Shown: positions 20,768 to 32,480 of the stretch, one piece after another | Numbering within the stretch: position 1 is the stretch's first letter | Layout of the letters: the number at the start of each line of letters is the position of its first letter | Source of the DNA: Papio anubis | Taxonomy: Eukaryota > Chordata > Mammalia > Primates > Cercopithecidae | Reading direction: 5' to 3' | DNA: 64,000 nt | Assembly (NCBI RefSeq): GCF_008728515.1 | Contig: NC_044996.1 | Span: 125,745,610 to 125,809,609 of the forward strand | The notes under the pieces: model-generated | The model's database searches: none | Told to the model about the DNA's origin: nothing | Seen by the model: the letters and a program-made list of their open reading frames with translations, nothing else | Translations under genes and position numbers: made by a program

Positions 20768-23060
20768 AGCTAGATTTAGAATTCTTTTTTAAAAAATTCT
20801 TTTATTTTTTCCATGGGACTCTGCTTGATATGGACTTAATTCTGTTGTCTGTTGGCCCAGGGACATCACTGCCCAGTGGATACCTCATCCACTCCCACTC
20901 TTTTTGAGGGTTTTCTCCAGGGAGTTGCATCTGTGAGGCAGTCTTTCCCTCCTGCTTTCATTCCTCCCCTAGCATCTTCTCTTAGGCCCTGCTAGGCCAC
21001 TTGAGCAAGAATCTCAGGCCATAAAACATTTCCACATCAGATTTCCTCCAACAGCACAGAGCACTTATGGCTCACACGTGGAAGCGTGGACATTGACATG
21101 TTATTCTGAGAGTTCTGACTTTAGAGCATTTTGAGGAAATTATCTTCTGAGGTCTTTCTTTCCTGTAAGTTAGCTGTAGCAGTCAATTCCTTTTAGGGGG
21201 TGGGGGAATGAATTCTTGGCACACTCTATTGTCCTTTGGGCTAGTCACATTTGTGCTAAATATCAGGTGAGCTCCCTGCAGACACCATGGGAAGAGGACA
21301 ACATCTTATTCTTGGCAATTTGCAAGGGGCAAATTAGGCTGTGGCGCTTACAAGTAGAATTATTAAATATCAATGGGGGATAATAAATGTGAAGTAGCTT
21401 GCAAATCTTCTGATATTATGTCTGTTTCAGTGAAAACACAGCTGCTAAGATACTTTCCTAGCTGTAATCGAGAAGGTAATTTTCCTGAAAGGCCATTTAA
21501 AGCAGATCTTTAGTGCCTTTGGCTCATTAAGAAGCATGAATAGGGGTAAGTCTCTGAAAAAGATGAATTAGACACAGAGCAGAGGAGCGATGGTGTCCAT
21601 GATGCAGGATGATGGTGTCCAGGGCCCGGGTACTCCAAATAGCCCAAGAACTAATTTGTTGTGTGGTTTATTAATGGACTGGAGTCAGTCCTGGACTAAT
21701 ACAACTAATTCTTCCGTTTAGAGTTAATGTTGGCACTCAATTTTCCCCGGTAATGAATGAGTTAGAGTAAGCAGGCACGTGAGTTTAAGATACAGTGCTA
21801 ATATTTTGTGAGAAACATCGAACAAGGCTTGATGTTTAAATCAATAGTTGAAAGTGTGAAGGGAAAACTTTCCAGAAAAGGCTTAGAGGCTAAATAAGAG
21901 CAGTTAATTGAAAGCAAACCAAGCCCACCCAATGTTTAGATTTGTTTAGAAGCCAAGTGAACATTTGAGAAGAGAAACATTTCTGTAGTTCCGTGATGTC
22001 ATCGGCTTTCCTGGTGTGTTTGGAGCTTTTGACATTGGTGTGGTACTTTACCTCAGTGAGGCTGATGGAACAGAGCGGATGTTGCAGGGCCTCAGTTTCA
22101 GAATTCTTGTCGTGTACTCATGAAGACCTGTGGAGAGATTTTGCCTCAAGTCAGTTTGGATGGCTTCTGCCCTCCAGTCTGATAAAATCCCCTGATGTCA
22201 AACCACAGATGGAATTTCCAGAGACTGTGCTCTGTGGACTGGTGACAAATCCTTTGTGAAAAGTCTGTGTGACACTACTAAACAGAGACGGCTTTGGGGA
22301 GGAGGGAGGAGAATGAGGGGACCAACGTGCTCCCCTCAGAAGCCTTGATGCTCTCATAGAAGGTCTGGCCAGGTGTGGGGGTCTAGCTTTGTAAAATAGG
22401 AAGACCCCTTTGATAATTACTTTTTTTGTCTAGTTTAAACTTTTTGGATTTCTCTGCAATTTAAAGAATATAATTTTTAAAATGTAAAGCTGAAGATTCA
22501 TTTTTCTGTGTGTTAATAAAGTTAATACACACCCCATATTTATTGGGGAAGGCAGTATAAACTAGAATTTCCTTAGGTTTCTTAAAAGTTCACCAAGTGA
22601 GCATCACTGAAGATTAACAAAAGGATCTACGCAAAGATTTATTTTTACTTTGCTCAGGCAGTTGTTTATAAAAGGTAAGATGAAAAACCAAAGCACACGT
22701 TACAGAGTAGGAAATCAAGTACTTTTATTTTATACCAGAAATAGGAGGAAAAGGATAAAATCAGGGTGAACCCCTAAAAAAAAAAAGACAATCAAAAAAG
22801 ATCCTGCAGGTAGAAGGGTTGGGAGAGTTTTTTAGCCATGAGGACCATTTGACCTTGGTGACAGTGCAGCTACTGAGTTCCCAGAATTCTGCCTTTTCAA
22901 GTCATGTAACATTTGCAAATGCTGACAAACAGCTGCTAATTCTGTTTTCTATGAAAGGGTGACAGGGTGTTCTCAGGACATGAGCTGCTTCTCCCCAGAT
23001 CCACATGCCTTTCACACAGTGGCACCATCAGCGGGGACCTGGGAAGGAGACACCAGTCCA
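20768..23060. other. Low-repeat intronic stretch with no gene
   Basis: About 2.3 kb without any Alu, L1 or LTR that I can name. It contains AT-rich, evenly textured sequence around 21360-21840 with a CACGTG E-box near 21776-21781, noted separately as a possible regulatory element. No exon is supported. Confidence 0.5.
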
Positions 23061-23072
23061 GAAAATGATGAT

Positions 23073-23377
23073 GATTTTTTTTTTCTTTTCTTTTTGAGCC
23101 GGAGTCTCGCTCTGTCGCCCAGGGTAGAGTGCAGTGGTGTAATCTCGGCTCACTGCAAGCTCCGCCTCCCAGGTTCACGCCATTCTCCTGCCTCAGCCTC
23201 CCGAGTAGCTGGGACTACGGGCGCCCGGCCACCACGCCTGGCTAATTCTTTGTATTTTTAGTAGAGACAGGGTTTCACCGTGTTAGCCAGGATGGTCTCG
23301 ATCTCCTGACCTCGTGATCTGCCTGCCTTGGCCTCCCAAAGTGCTGGGATTACAGGCGTGAGCCACCATGCCCGGCC
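23073..23377 (-). repeat. AluY-like, antisense
   Basis: Low-divergence Alu (GCAAGCTCCGCCTCC, TCTCGATCTCCTGACCTCGT) with a perfect GAAAATGATGAT at 23061-23072 and 23378-23389. Confidence 0.95.
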
Positions 23378-23396
23378 GAAAATGATGATTCTTATG

Positions 23397-23450
23397 GGTG
23401 TGTGTGGGGGGGTGTGTGTGCACGTGCTTGTGTGTGTGAGAGAGAGACTG
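23397..23450. repeat. Imperfect (TG)n followed by (GA)n
   Basis: GTGTGTGTGG, GGGGGTGTGTGTG, CACGTGCTTG, TGTGTGTGAGAGAGAGA. It lies just after the AluY. Confidence 0.85.
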
Positions 23451-24798
23451 AATTGCTTGAGAAAATTTGCATTTGAGTTCGGAAGTATGAGCCCACATCT
23501 GTGAAAGCAGTAGGTAAAAGACTAGTGAATGCAGATGACTCAGATATGTGCACAAACCTGTGGCTTTACAGTTATAGAAAATACAAATATACTTTGTGCT
23601 GAATTTGAATAATTTGAAGTGAGGTACAATTCCAAAGAGCAAGTTGTGATCTAGGACAAAGGAACCTCTGGAATGAGTGACAGCTCGGAGAGCCAGAGGT
23701 GGAAGGAGGAACGAAACCTGTGTCATGGGCCACCCTGGAGGCTGGGAGATCTCCTCTTACGGGTTTTTCTCCTATTTGTGTGTCTGTGTGCCTATCTGTA
23801 TTCTCTATGTGAGTCCCTATGCTTGTGCATCAGTGTCTCTGTGTATGGGGGTTCTGTTTTTTCTGTGTCTATGGGTCTGCCTCTCCCACTCTCTGTAAAC
23901 GGGCTACCCCAGAAACACTTGCCAGGTGGAGCACACTGGCCTGGGTCAGTGCCACATATGGTTTCTTACAAGTTGCAGAAAGGTTATGCTTGGCAAAAAT
24001 GGGTGTGCCCCAAAGCCCCACACAGTGAACCGGTTTTCTCATGATCTTGTCACACCTGTCACAAGAGTGGGGGAAGATGAGGAGGAAGAGCCAGCTGGAA
24101 GTTTTACAATTGTGTTTAATTTGTGGTTTACATCCTCCTCCCGACCCTTTTCCCTGACAAACCACCCATACACTTTTCACTTTGCATTACATTTGTCCTC
24201 GCCCATCTCCATGGGATATTCCCAGAATTCTGAATGCTTCCTTTGACTTTCTCTACTGCAGAGACTATTCTCCCTGGGAATGATTATTACAGCTCCCGTT
24301 AATTTTCATGTTCATGTTCAATGTTGGAAAGGAGAGGAAATGGGGGGAGCATGGGTGGTGACTCAGGAAGCTGAGGAAATCGCCCTTATTAGGCCTCAAA
24401 TTTTCTTCTTAAAAAAAAAAAAAAAAAAACTGGCCCCAGGCTCTTTGGGCCTTATTTTTTCTGATTGCTAGCTTTCCTTTGACCTCCCTCCTTCCATTTC
24501 TTTCTCTCCTTGGTTCTGCTTTGAAGGTCACAAAGCTTCCCAAAGCTGTTAGAGGTGGTGCTAACTCACTTTATTGAAAGGTTACTCTTCAGCTGTACCA
24601 GTGGATTTCCCCTAACAGCGCTCCCAGAAGATAAACGGACTCTCTTATTGTTGGTAATAACTTTGAGTTTTTAAAGAGGACACTTTCATTGGCAATAATT
24701 TAAATGACTTTTCTAAGGTATTTTCCCAACTGTTTTTCTCTTTTTCCTCTTCCACTTTAGCAAATATCATGAATTTCCTTTTTTTAAAACCACCAACA
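23451..24798. other. Unassigned intronic sequence
   Basis: No named repeat apart from a 20-base A run at 24411-24430. Several overlapping frames at 23670-24250 have no common family and are not called. Confidence 0.45.
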
Positions 24799-24811
24799 CA
24801 AGTATTTTTTT

Positions 24812-25115
24812 CTTTTTTCTTTTTTGTTTTTTTGAGACGGAGTCTTGCTCTGTCGCCCAGGCTGGAGTGCAGTGGTGCGATCTTGGCTCACTACAAGCTC
24901 TGCCTCCCGGGTTCACGCCGTTCTCCTGCCTCAGCCTCCCAAGTAGCTGGGACTACAGGTGCCCGCCACCACGCCCGGCTAATTTTTTTGTATTTTTTAG
25001 TAGAGACGGGGTTTCACCGTGTTAGCCAGAATGGTCTCGATGTCCTGACCTTGTGATCTGCCCACCTCGGCCTCCCAGAGTGCTGAGATTACAGGCGTGA
25101 GCCACCGCGCCCAAC
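24812..25115 (-). repeat. AluY-like, antisense
   Basis: Full-length Alu with a long CAAGTATTTTTTTCT repeat at its edges (from 24799 and from 25116). Tail T runs are interrupted by C and G. Confidence 0.94.
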
Positions 25116-25139
25116 CAAGTATTTTTTTCTTAAATAAAG

Positions 25140-26199
25140 TGTATACTTAAAATTTGTAAAATGCAGGCAGGAACCAGAAAGATAATTCACTTTCTAGCCA
25201 GTCATTTGTTATAAGCATGATGATGATATGTGTTTGTTATTTTTCTACAAAAATGGAATCATATTATAGGTGGTGTTTTATAAGCGATTTTTTTGTTTGT
25301 TTTAATTGTGGCGAAATACACAGAAAATTGTAACCATTTTTTTTTTTTTTTTTTTTGAGACGGAGTTTCGCTTTTGTCACCCAGGCAGGAGTGCCATGGC
25401 ACAATCTCAGCTCACTGCAACCTTCGCCTCCTAGGTTCAAGCAATTTTCCTGCCTCAGCCTCCCGAGTAACTGGGATTACTGGTGCCCACTGCCACGCCC
25501 GGCTAATTTTTGTATTTTTAGTAGAGATGGGATTTCACCTTGTTGGCCAGGCTGATCTTGAACTCCTGACCTCAGGTGATCTGCTTGCCTCAGCCTCCCA
25601 AAGTGCTGGGATTACAGACATGAGCCACTGTGCCCAGCTGTAACCAATTTTTAAGTGTAATATTATGTTACTTAATTTTCTACAGCATCAGTAATGTTTT
25701 TCAAGTTTTTTAAAGTTGCAGAACCCTTTCCTCAAAGACCAGAGAGCTTCAAGCAGAGCTGCACCACCACTGAGGCAGGAGTGGGGAGCCCAGGCTACAT
25801 CTTGTCAATGTTGCAGTTTACAGTTACCCTCCCCATAGCTTTGAGGCCTCCTAGGGATCCCAGTCACACTCAGTAGCCGACTTTGAAAGCACACAGACCT
25901 ACCTTCTAGTGCCCCAATTGTTAATATCTTAGATTGCTCTAATTTTCTTATAAAGAAAAAATTTTGGACACACTTTAAATCCTCTTTGAAGCACATCTGT
26001 GATTACTTCCCTAGGTAAGTCCTTATAAGTAGAGTTACTGGGTTTAGAATATGAGTGTTGTTTTTTTTTTTTTGGCCTATAATCCATATTGCCAACTGGT
26101 CTTCGCGAAAGTGTGCCAACTCAGACTCTCACAGTAATGTAGGAGAAGGCTCAACCTCCCATTCCCTGGGTAAAATAAACCTTAAAAATTCAGTCTGTT
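25140..26199 (-). repeat. Old L1M, antisense, broken by an Alu
   Basis: Pieces at 25200-25336 (AAAATGGAATCATATTATAG, TTGTGGCGAAATACACAGAA) and 25640-26195 (AGAGTTACTGGGTTTAGAAT, CATATTGCCAACTGGTCTTC, ACTCTCACAGTAATGTAGGA) read as degraded antisense L1. The block 25690-26000 is less clear. Confidence 0.5.
25337..25638 (-). repeat. Alu, AluS-like, antisense
   Basis: Two-arm Alu flanked by TGTAACCA at 25329-25336 and 25639-25646. Confidence 0.95.
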
Positions 26200-27128
26200 A
26201 GCAAAAGAAACTATCAACAGGGTAAGCAGACAACCTAGAGAATGAGAGAAAATATTTGCAAACTGTTCACCTGACAAAATTCTAATATTCAGCATCTATA
26301 AGGAACTTAAATTTATAAGAAAAAAAAAACATTAAAAAGTGGGCAAACGACATGAACAGACACTTTTTAAAAGAAGACATACATGTGACCAACAAGCATA
26401 TGAAAAAAAGCTCAATATCATTGATCATTAGGGAAATGCATATCAAAACCACAGTGAGGTACCATCTCACACCAGTCAGAATGGCTACTAAAAAGTCAAA
26501 AAATAACATGCTGGCAAGGTTACAGAGAAAAGGGAACCCTTATACACTGTTGGTGGGAATGTAAATTAGTTCAACCACTGTGGAAAGCAGTGTGGTGATT
26601 CCTCAAAGAGCTAAAAACAGAACTACCATTCGACCCAGCAATCCCATTACCGGGTATATACCCAAAGGAATATAAGTCATTCTACCATAAAGACACACGC
26701 ACAAGTATGTTCATTGCCACACTATTCACAATAGCAAAGACATGAAATCAGCCTAAATGTCCATCATAGATAGATTGGATAAAGAAAATATGGTACATAT
26801 ACACCATGGAATACTATGCAGCCATAAAAAAGAATGAGATCATGTCTTTTGTGGGAACATGGATGGAGCTGGAGGCCATCATCCTTAGCAGACTAACACA
26901 GGAACAGAAAACCAAATACCACATGTTCTCACTTATAAGTGGGAGCTAAAGGATGAGAACACATGGACACAAAAGGAACAGACATGGGGGCCTACTTGAG
27001 GTTAGAGGGTAGGAGGAGGGAGAGGAGCAGAAAAAATAACTATTGAGTACTAGGCTTGGTACCTGGGTGACGAAATAATCTGTACAACAAACCCCTATGA
27101 CACTAGTTTATCTAACAAACCTGCACTT
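26200..27128 (+). repeat. Primate L1 (L1PA/L1PB type) ORF2 3' end and UTR, sense, truncated at both ends
   Basis: Begins in ORF2 at GCAAAAGAAACTATCAACAG. It includes ATACACTGTTGGTGGGAATG, GTACATATACACCATGGAAT, ATACTATGCAGCCATAAAAA and GTTCTCACTTATAAGTGGGA. It ends abruptly at ATCTAACAAACCTGCAC without the terminal tail and poly-A. It carries frame breaks and is inactive. Confidence 0.95.
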
Positions 27129-27215
27129 AGTGACATTATTTTCGTATGTCTCTTGGCCACATATGATTCTTCTTTGAACTATTTATTCATAACCTTTGTC
27201 CATTTTTAGATTCAG
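27129..27215 (-). repeat. Old L1M continuation, antisense
   Basis: GTATGTCTCTTGGCCACATA, TTCTTCTTTGAACTATTTAT and CCTTTGTCCATTTTTAGA follow old antisense L1. It looks like the far side of the L1 at 25140-26199 into which the primate L1 inserted. Confidence 0.5.
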
Positions 27216-27800
27216 ATGTTTGTCCATGAATCCGAGCGTGAGAACCCTTGGTTATACTGCGTGTAGACATTTTAAATGATATTTTCAAGAATCAGCTGTG
27301 ACACAAAAGGAGTGGGGGATTGTGCGCCAAAAGTCTTACAGAGTTTAGCATGAGAACTTGGAAAGAATAAACTTCTGGACTTTGATCTCTGATTTTATGA
27401 TTCTGTGATACTAGATAACTTATCTGCCATTTAGGAATGCTCTGTCATATTGACTAGAGAGAAAATCCGGAGTTAAAACCAATGGCTGCATTAAGTTAGG
27501 AGATTTTTTCTAGCGGTTTGATTAATCTTTACTGCTCCAGTACCCAAACTGCAATGTGAGAGTTCAATCTTGTGGCTTATTCAACCACACATTGTATTAA
27601 ACATCTTCTACTTGAGAAAAACATGAAGTGCCCCATGTGCATTTTGAGTACGTTATATCATAAGTAAAGTCGTGGCTGGAAGGTAGTTAAGACAGAATTT
27701 CTTTTTATTTGTTTGCCAAGTGATGCTAAATCAACAATAATATTGCTTTGAAAAGGAGCAAAATTATGCCATGACTATTTGCAATGAAAATAAATTATAA
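27216..27800. other. Unassigned intronic sequence
   Basis: No repeat or exon was recognised. Confidence 0.45.
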
Positions 27801-28107
27801 GGCCTGGTGTGGTGACTCACACCTGTAATCCCAGCACTTTGGGAGCCGAACTGGATGGATCACTTGAGTCCAGGAGTTCAAGATCAGCCTGGGCAACATG
27901 GCAAGACCCTGTCTCTATGGAAAAAAAGAAAAAGAAAAAAAAAAAGACAAAAATTAGCCGGGTGTGGTGGTGCATACCTGTAGTCCCAGCTGTTCAAGAG
28001 GCTGAGATGGGAGGTTTGCTTGAGCCCAGGAGGTGGAGGTTGCAATGGGCTGAGATCGAGCCACTGCTCTGCACTCTAGCCTGAGTGACAGAGCTAGACC
28101 CTGTCTC

Positions 28108-28139
<32 letters not shown>
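27801..28139 (+). repeat. Alu, sense, with 33-base A tail
   Basis: Starts GGCCTGGTGTGGTGACTCAC. The linker is A/G-rich and the right arm has a small CTCTG duplication before CACTCTAGCC. A nearly pure A run fills 28109-28139. Confidence 0.94.
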
Positions 28140-28141
<2 letters not shown>

Positions 28142-28278
28142 CAGCTGTATAATAATATTATTCAATATCCTCTTGTGAAGTGAAAACCTCCTTCTGCTTA
28201 ACAGGGAGGTGTCTTTATTTCAGGACAGGAAAATTTACATGGAATAAGAACAAAGATCTTACTAATTAAAAAAAACCC

Positions 28279-28330
28279 AAATATATATATGTGTGTGTGT
28301 GCGCGTGTGTGTGTGTGTGTGTACACACAC
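28279..28330. repeat. Compound (TA)n(TG)n(CA) microsatellite
   Basis: ATATATATATG, then GTGTGTGTGCGCGTGTGTG, then TACACACAC. It is palindromic in part and could extrude or form Z-DNA. Confidence 0.92.
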
Positions 28331-30095
28331 TGAATTTGACCGGACAGGAAAACAAGATTAAAATGTCAGTTCTGTCTTTTCAACCTGAATACCTCCAATA
28401 GCTACATTTTAGAAATTTCTGAGATAATTAATGTGTACTCATATGTTCACTCATAAATCAGACCATGGGATTACTGATGAAAGGATGCAAACTTGGGGGT
28501 CAGTCTTGGAAATTTTTGACTGAATTTTAATCTTCTTATTGTGAACATCAATTTCATGTTGAAAACTCAGCATTTCCTATTTCTCCTAAACATAGATACC
28601 ACAATAAATAGTTTGTATCTATTTCTTTTCCTTCAAGGAGAACATAGTTTTTTGCCCATATTATCTAGCTGCAAGATCAATGAAATGCCAGCTGAAATTG
28701 TTTGGTGCATCTGGGATGCCCATGGTATGTGCCGTTTGGTTGTGTGGCTGAGTCAATGGCATTAGGTGGACTTTAGCCTCCCCCTGAGTGGTTATTAGGG
28801 TTGTGGATGGAATGTATTGAATTCAAATCTCTCATTTATAAGGCGAGGTGTGAATTGTAGAATGATGCTATTAACTTGGGCTGAACCCCAGATATTACTG
28901 TGTACTTTTTTCCCCCTTCAACATGTCATGGAGAGTTAAAACAGTCACCCACATGTCCTTTCCATATTTAACCTTTTGGAGGTGCTGTTTTATTGCTGAG
29001 CCAGGGTGGTTATAGCCGATTGGCTTAAATGGACAGACAGCAACAAGATAGCTGAGGAGGGTAATAGATCCTGCCACTCTGTTCATTTTGTTTGTATCTG
29101 GGTAAAATTCTCGCAAGTTGCAGCCAGTGTGTGTGTTTTTTGTGTCTCTGCATTGTGTTTGCAGTCAATCAGAAAACTGATACCCATGTGGTGCATTGGT
29201 ATCGGCAGGTCTCCTGTGTGTGACCTAAAACCATTCTGCATTTCCATTTGTCAGGTTTCCCTGTGTGCTCCAGGTTCAGAGCAAATTAACTTCCAAGTCA
29301 AAGAAACCACCGAAGCTCTGTTTGAACTAAAGCTAAGCTACTCTACTGGTGTAGGGAAAGGGAGGAGGTTGATCATTAGAGGACAAGGGCAAGTTGAGAA
29401 ATTGTTCTATATTTCAGTCAGTTAATTATCACAGCTTCCCAGCATGCCTGCAAGGAGAAATGAGAAGAACATCAATAAGTGATTATTTTCCTTTATTATT
29501 CTGTTCACCTGCCATTTACTGTGCACGTTCCAGGAGAAGAGAGATTAGCAGGGGTTAACTTTAAAAAATCAGAGTCCCAGAGGACTCACAAAGGCATGCT
29601 GTGTCTGCCTTTCTGGTACTGAGTGATGAGGGTGGGACAGGGCTGGTGCTAAACTTTTAGATCTGTTTTTAAGCTTTGAGGACAAATTTTATAAATATGA
29701 GCTGCTTCTTTAAAAAAAATTCCCTTTCTACTCTAAAAATAGTTTGCTGGGAAAAAGTTTGTGAATTGTTTAAGACTCAGAAATTCAGCTGAGCATGTTT
29801 CCTTATAAATAAACAAAAAAATCACCTCACAGCTACTGTCAAAAAGCAGATGTGGCTTCTTAGGAAAGAAACAAGATTTCTGGGATGTTAATGCCAATGT
29901 CAGAATGTGAGAGAAAATTCAGAATTTTCCCTTCTGGCTTGCTCTTTTCAGACCTTCTAAATTCTTCTCATTTCTTATGATCAAGTTGGTATGTTGTCCC
30001 TTTTGGAAAGAGTTTTCCCAGGCAGAATGAATGGCCTTAGTTTCTGTTCTTACCAGTACCCTTAGCAACACTTGTCTCTTTCCTGTAACACTTTA
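28331..30095. other. Low-repeat intronic stretch
   Basis: About 1.7 kb with no clear repeat. A weak L2-like trace may lie at 29990-30090. The + frame at 29006-29425 (139 codons) lacks splice context and family resemblance and is not called. Confidence 0.45.
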
Positions 30096-30099
30096 TGTT

Positions 30100-30206
30100 A
30101 ATGACAATTGCTAATATTTACTGTATGCCAGGCACTGTTCTAAGCTCAGTTCATGTGCTATTTTATTTTGTTGTCATAACTCTTTGAATTAGATACTACT
30201 ATTCTC
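30100..30206 (+). repeat. MIR SINE, sense, first piece
   Basis: TGACAATTGCTAATATTTAC, TGTATGCCAGGCACTGTTCT, AAGCTCAGTTCATG, TAGATACTACTATTCTC. It continues after the Alu at 30526-30540 and after the LTR block at about 32016-32092. Confidence 0.8.
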
Positions 30207-30508
30207 TTTTTTTTTTTTTTTTTTTGAGACGGAGTCTTGCTCTGTGCCCCAGGCTGGAGTGCAGTGGCGCGATCTCGGCTCACTGCAAGCTTCGCCCCCC
30301 CGGGTTCACACCATTCTCCTGCCTCAGCCTCCTGAGTAGCTGGGACTACAGGCGCCCGCCACCTCGCCCGGCTAATTTTCTTGTATTTTTAGTAGAGACG
30401 GGGTTTCACCGTGTTAGCCAGGATGGTCTTGATCTCCTGACCTCGTGATCCGCCCATCTCGGCCTCCCAAAGTGCTGGGATTACAGGCTTGAGCCACCGC
30501 GCCCGGCC
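30207..30508 (-). repeat. Young Alu, AluYR-like (Old World monkey type), antisense
   Basis: Perfect 17-bp target duplication TAGATACTACTATTCTC at 30190-30206 and 30509-30525. It has CAGGCTTGAGCCACCGCGCC and GCCACCTCGCCCGG where human AluY usually has GCGTGAGCC and CACCACGCCCGG. I recall both changes as AluYRa diagnostics in cercopithecoids. Confidence 0.93.
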
Positions 30509-30540
30509 TAGATACTACTATTCTCATTTTAAGGATAAGG

Positions 30541-30675
30541 ACTATGGTAGGCAGAATAATGGCCCCTCAAAGGTGTCCACATTCTAATCTTCAGAACCTG
30601 TGAATGTTTACCTTATGATGCAGATATGGTTAAGAATTTTGGATTAGAATCACAAGGGTCCTTATAAGAAGGAAG
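30541..30675 (+). mobile_element. MaLR-type LTR, sense, first part
   Basis: TAGGCAGAATAATGGCCCCT, CCACATTCTAATCTTCAGAA, CCTGTGAATGTTTACCTTAT and AATCACAAGGGTCCTTATAA. It is broken by the L1 at 30676 and resumes at 31684. Confidence 0.75.
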
Positions 30676-31683
30676 CACATGGGCAACAAAAGCAAAAATA
30701 CATAAATTAGACAACATCAAAATGTAAAACTTCTATACATCAAACTATACAATCAACAGACTGAAAGTGCAACCTGAACAATGGAGAAAATATTTTCAAA
30801 TCATATATCTGATAAGGGGTTAATATCCAGAATCTATAAAGACTCCTACAACTGAACAACAAAACAAATAACCCAATTCAAAATGGGCAAGGGACTTGAA
30901 TAGACAGTTTTCCAAAGAAGACCAACAAGCAGATGAAAAGATGCTCAACATCACTGACCGTCAGGTAAATGCAAATCAAAATCACAGTGAGATTGCACCT
31001 CACACCCATTAGGATGGCTGCTATAAAAAAAGAAAAAACAAGTGTTGGTGAGGATGTGGAACTATTGAAACCTTGATATACTGTCAGTGGGGATGTAAAA
31101 TGGTGTAGCTACCATAAAAAACAGTGTGGCAGTTCCTTGAAAAATTAAAAATAGAATTACCATATGATCTAGCAATTTTACTTCTGGGTGTATATCCAAA
31201 AGAATTGAAAGCAGGGTCTCAGAGATATTGTATACCCATGTGCATAGCAGTATTCACAGAAGGCAAAAGATGGAAGCAACCCAGGTGTCTATGCAACAGA
31301 ATATCATTCCGCCTCAAAAGAAGGAAATTCTGACACATGCTACAATGTGGATGAACCTTGATACATGATGCTAAGTGACAGAAGCCAGTCAGTCACAAAA
31401 GGACAAATACTATATGACTTAACCTATATGAGGTATCTAAAGTCAACTTTACAGAGACAGAAAATGGAGTGGTGGTTGCCAGGAGCTCCTGGGAGGGGAG
31501 AAGGGAGTTGTTTAATGGGTACAGAGTTTTTTTTTTTCAGTTTTGCAAGAGGAAAAGAAATCTGATGATCTTTTGCACAATGTGACTGTACTTAACACTA
31601 CTGAGCTGTATACTTTAAACTGGTTAAGATGTTAAATTTTATGTAACATGTATTTACCACAATTAAAAAAAAATTTTTTTTTT
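30676..31683 (+). repeat. L1MB-type L1 3' region, sense, 5' truncated
   Basis: Late ORF2 and UTR wording: GGCAACAAAAGCAAAAATAC, AAAATGGGCAAGGGACTTGA, AAGACCAACAAGCAGATGAA, GGATGAACCTTGATACATGA, GGTTGCCAGGAGCTCCTGGG, CTGTATACTTTAAACTGGTT. It ends with an A/T-rich tail at 31660-31683 and has many stops. Confidence 0.9.
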
Positions 31684-32015
31684 GAAAGGGAGACAGTAAG
31701 ATCAGAGTTAGTGATGATAGAAGCAGAGGTCAGAGAGAGAGTGAGCATTAAAGATGCCATACTGCTGGCCTCGAAGATGGAGGAAGGGAACACAAGCTAA
31801 GGAATGCAGGTAACCCCTAGAAGCTGGAAAGGGCAAGAGAACCTCCTCTCCTCTCCTACAGCCCCCGAATGAATGCAGCCCTGCCAACACCTCCATTTTA
31901 GCCCAGTAAGACAGTTTCTGGATTTCTAACCTCCAGAACTGTGAGATACTAACTTTGGGTTAAGTCACCAAGTTTTTGGTAATTTGTTAGAGCAGTGGTA
32001 AGAAACTATTACTAA
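31684..32015 (+). mobile_element. MaLR-type LTR, sense, second part
   Basis: AGAAGCAGAGGTCAGAGAGA, TCGAAGATGGAGGAAGGGAA, CTAAGGAATGCAGGTAACCC, CCCTGCCAACACCTCCATTT, AACCTCCAGAACTGTGAGAT, TTTTTGGTAATTTGTTAGAG. AAGGACTA follows it at 32014 and also occurs at 30536 at the start of the first part, a possible target repeat. Confidence 0.75.
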
Positions 32016-32480
32016 GGACTATTCAGTTCAGAGAGGTTATGACCTTGTGCATGGTCACGAAGTGACTGGAACTCTGATTAAGAGCTGGAGCTGGCCAGGC
32101 AGGGTGGCTCACACCTGTAATCCCAGCACTTTGGGAGGCCAAGCTGGGTGGATCACTTGAGGTCAGGAGTTTGAGATCAGCCTGGTTTCTCTACTTAACC
32201 CTGTCTCTACTTAAAAAAAAAAAAAAAAGAAAAAAGAAATGCAAAATTTAGCTGGGCATGGTGGCGCAGCCTGTAGTTCCAGTTACTCGGGAGGCTGAGG
32301 CAGAAGAATCGCTTGAATCTGGAAGGCGGAGGTTGTAGTGAGCCGAGATCACACCACTACACTCCAGCCTGGCAACGGAGCGAGACTCAGTCTAGAAAAA
32401 AAAAAAGAGTTGGAGCTCATGTCCACTCCACTCAGAGTTCCAGCATTGCTAGATGGTGAGACCCTAGGTAGCAGTGGCCA
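32016..32480 (+). repeat. MIR SINE, sense, last piece, interrupted by an Alu
   Basis: CAGTTCAGAGAGGTTATGAC, TTGTGCATGGTCACGAAGTG, ACTGGAACTCTGATTAAGAG, then after the Alu CTCATGTCCACTCCACTCAG. It continues the MIR started at 30100. Confidence 0.65.
32093..32405 (+). repeat. Alu, AluS-like, sense
   Basis: Starts GGCCAGGCAGGGTGGCTCAC. It is flanked by AGAGCTGGAGCT at 32081-32092 and AGAGTTGGAGCT at 32406-32417. There is a small rearrangement at 32180-32215 where CTCTACTTAACCCTG repeats. Confidence 0.94.

Noticed and set aside
23670..24250. Overlapping frames in several phases, possible exon
   Set aside because: No frame has known similarity, and competing frames of equal length argue against coding.
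29006..29425. 139-codon + frame with many cysteines
   Set aside because: I could not find flanking splice sites, a signal peptide or any domain. Its length is within chance for a 64-kb window.
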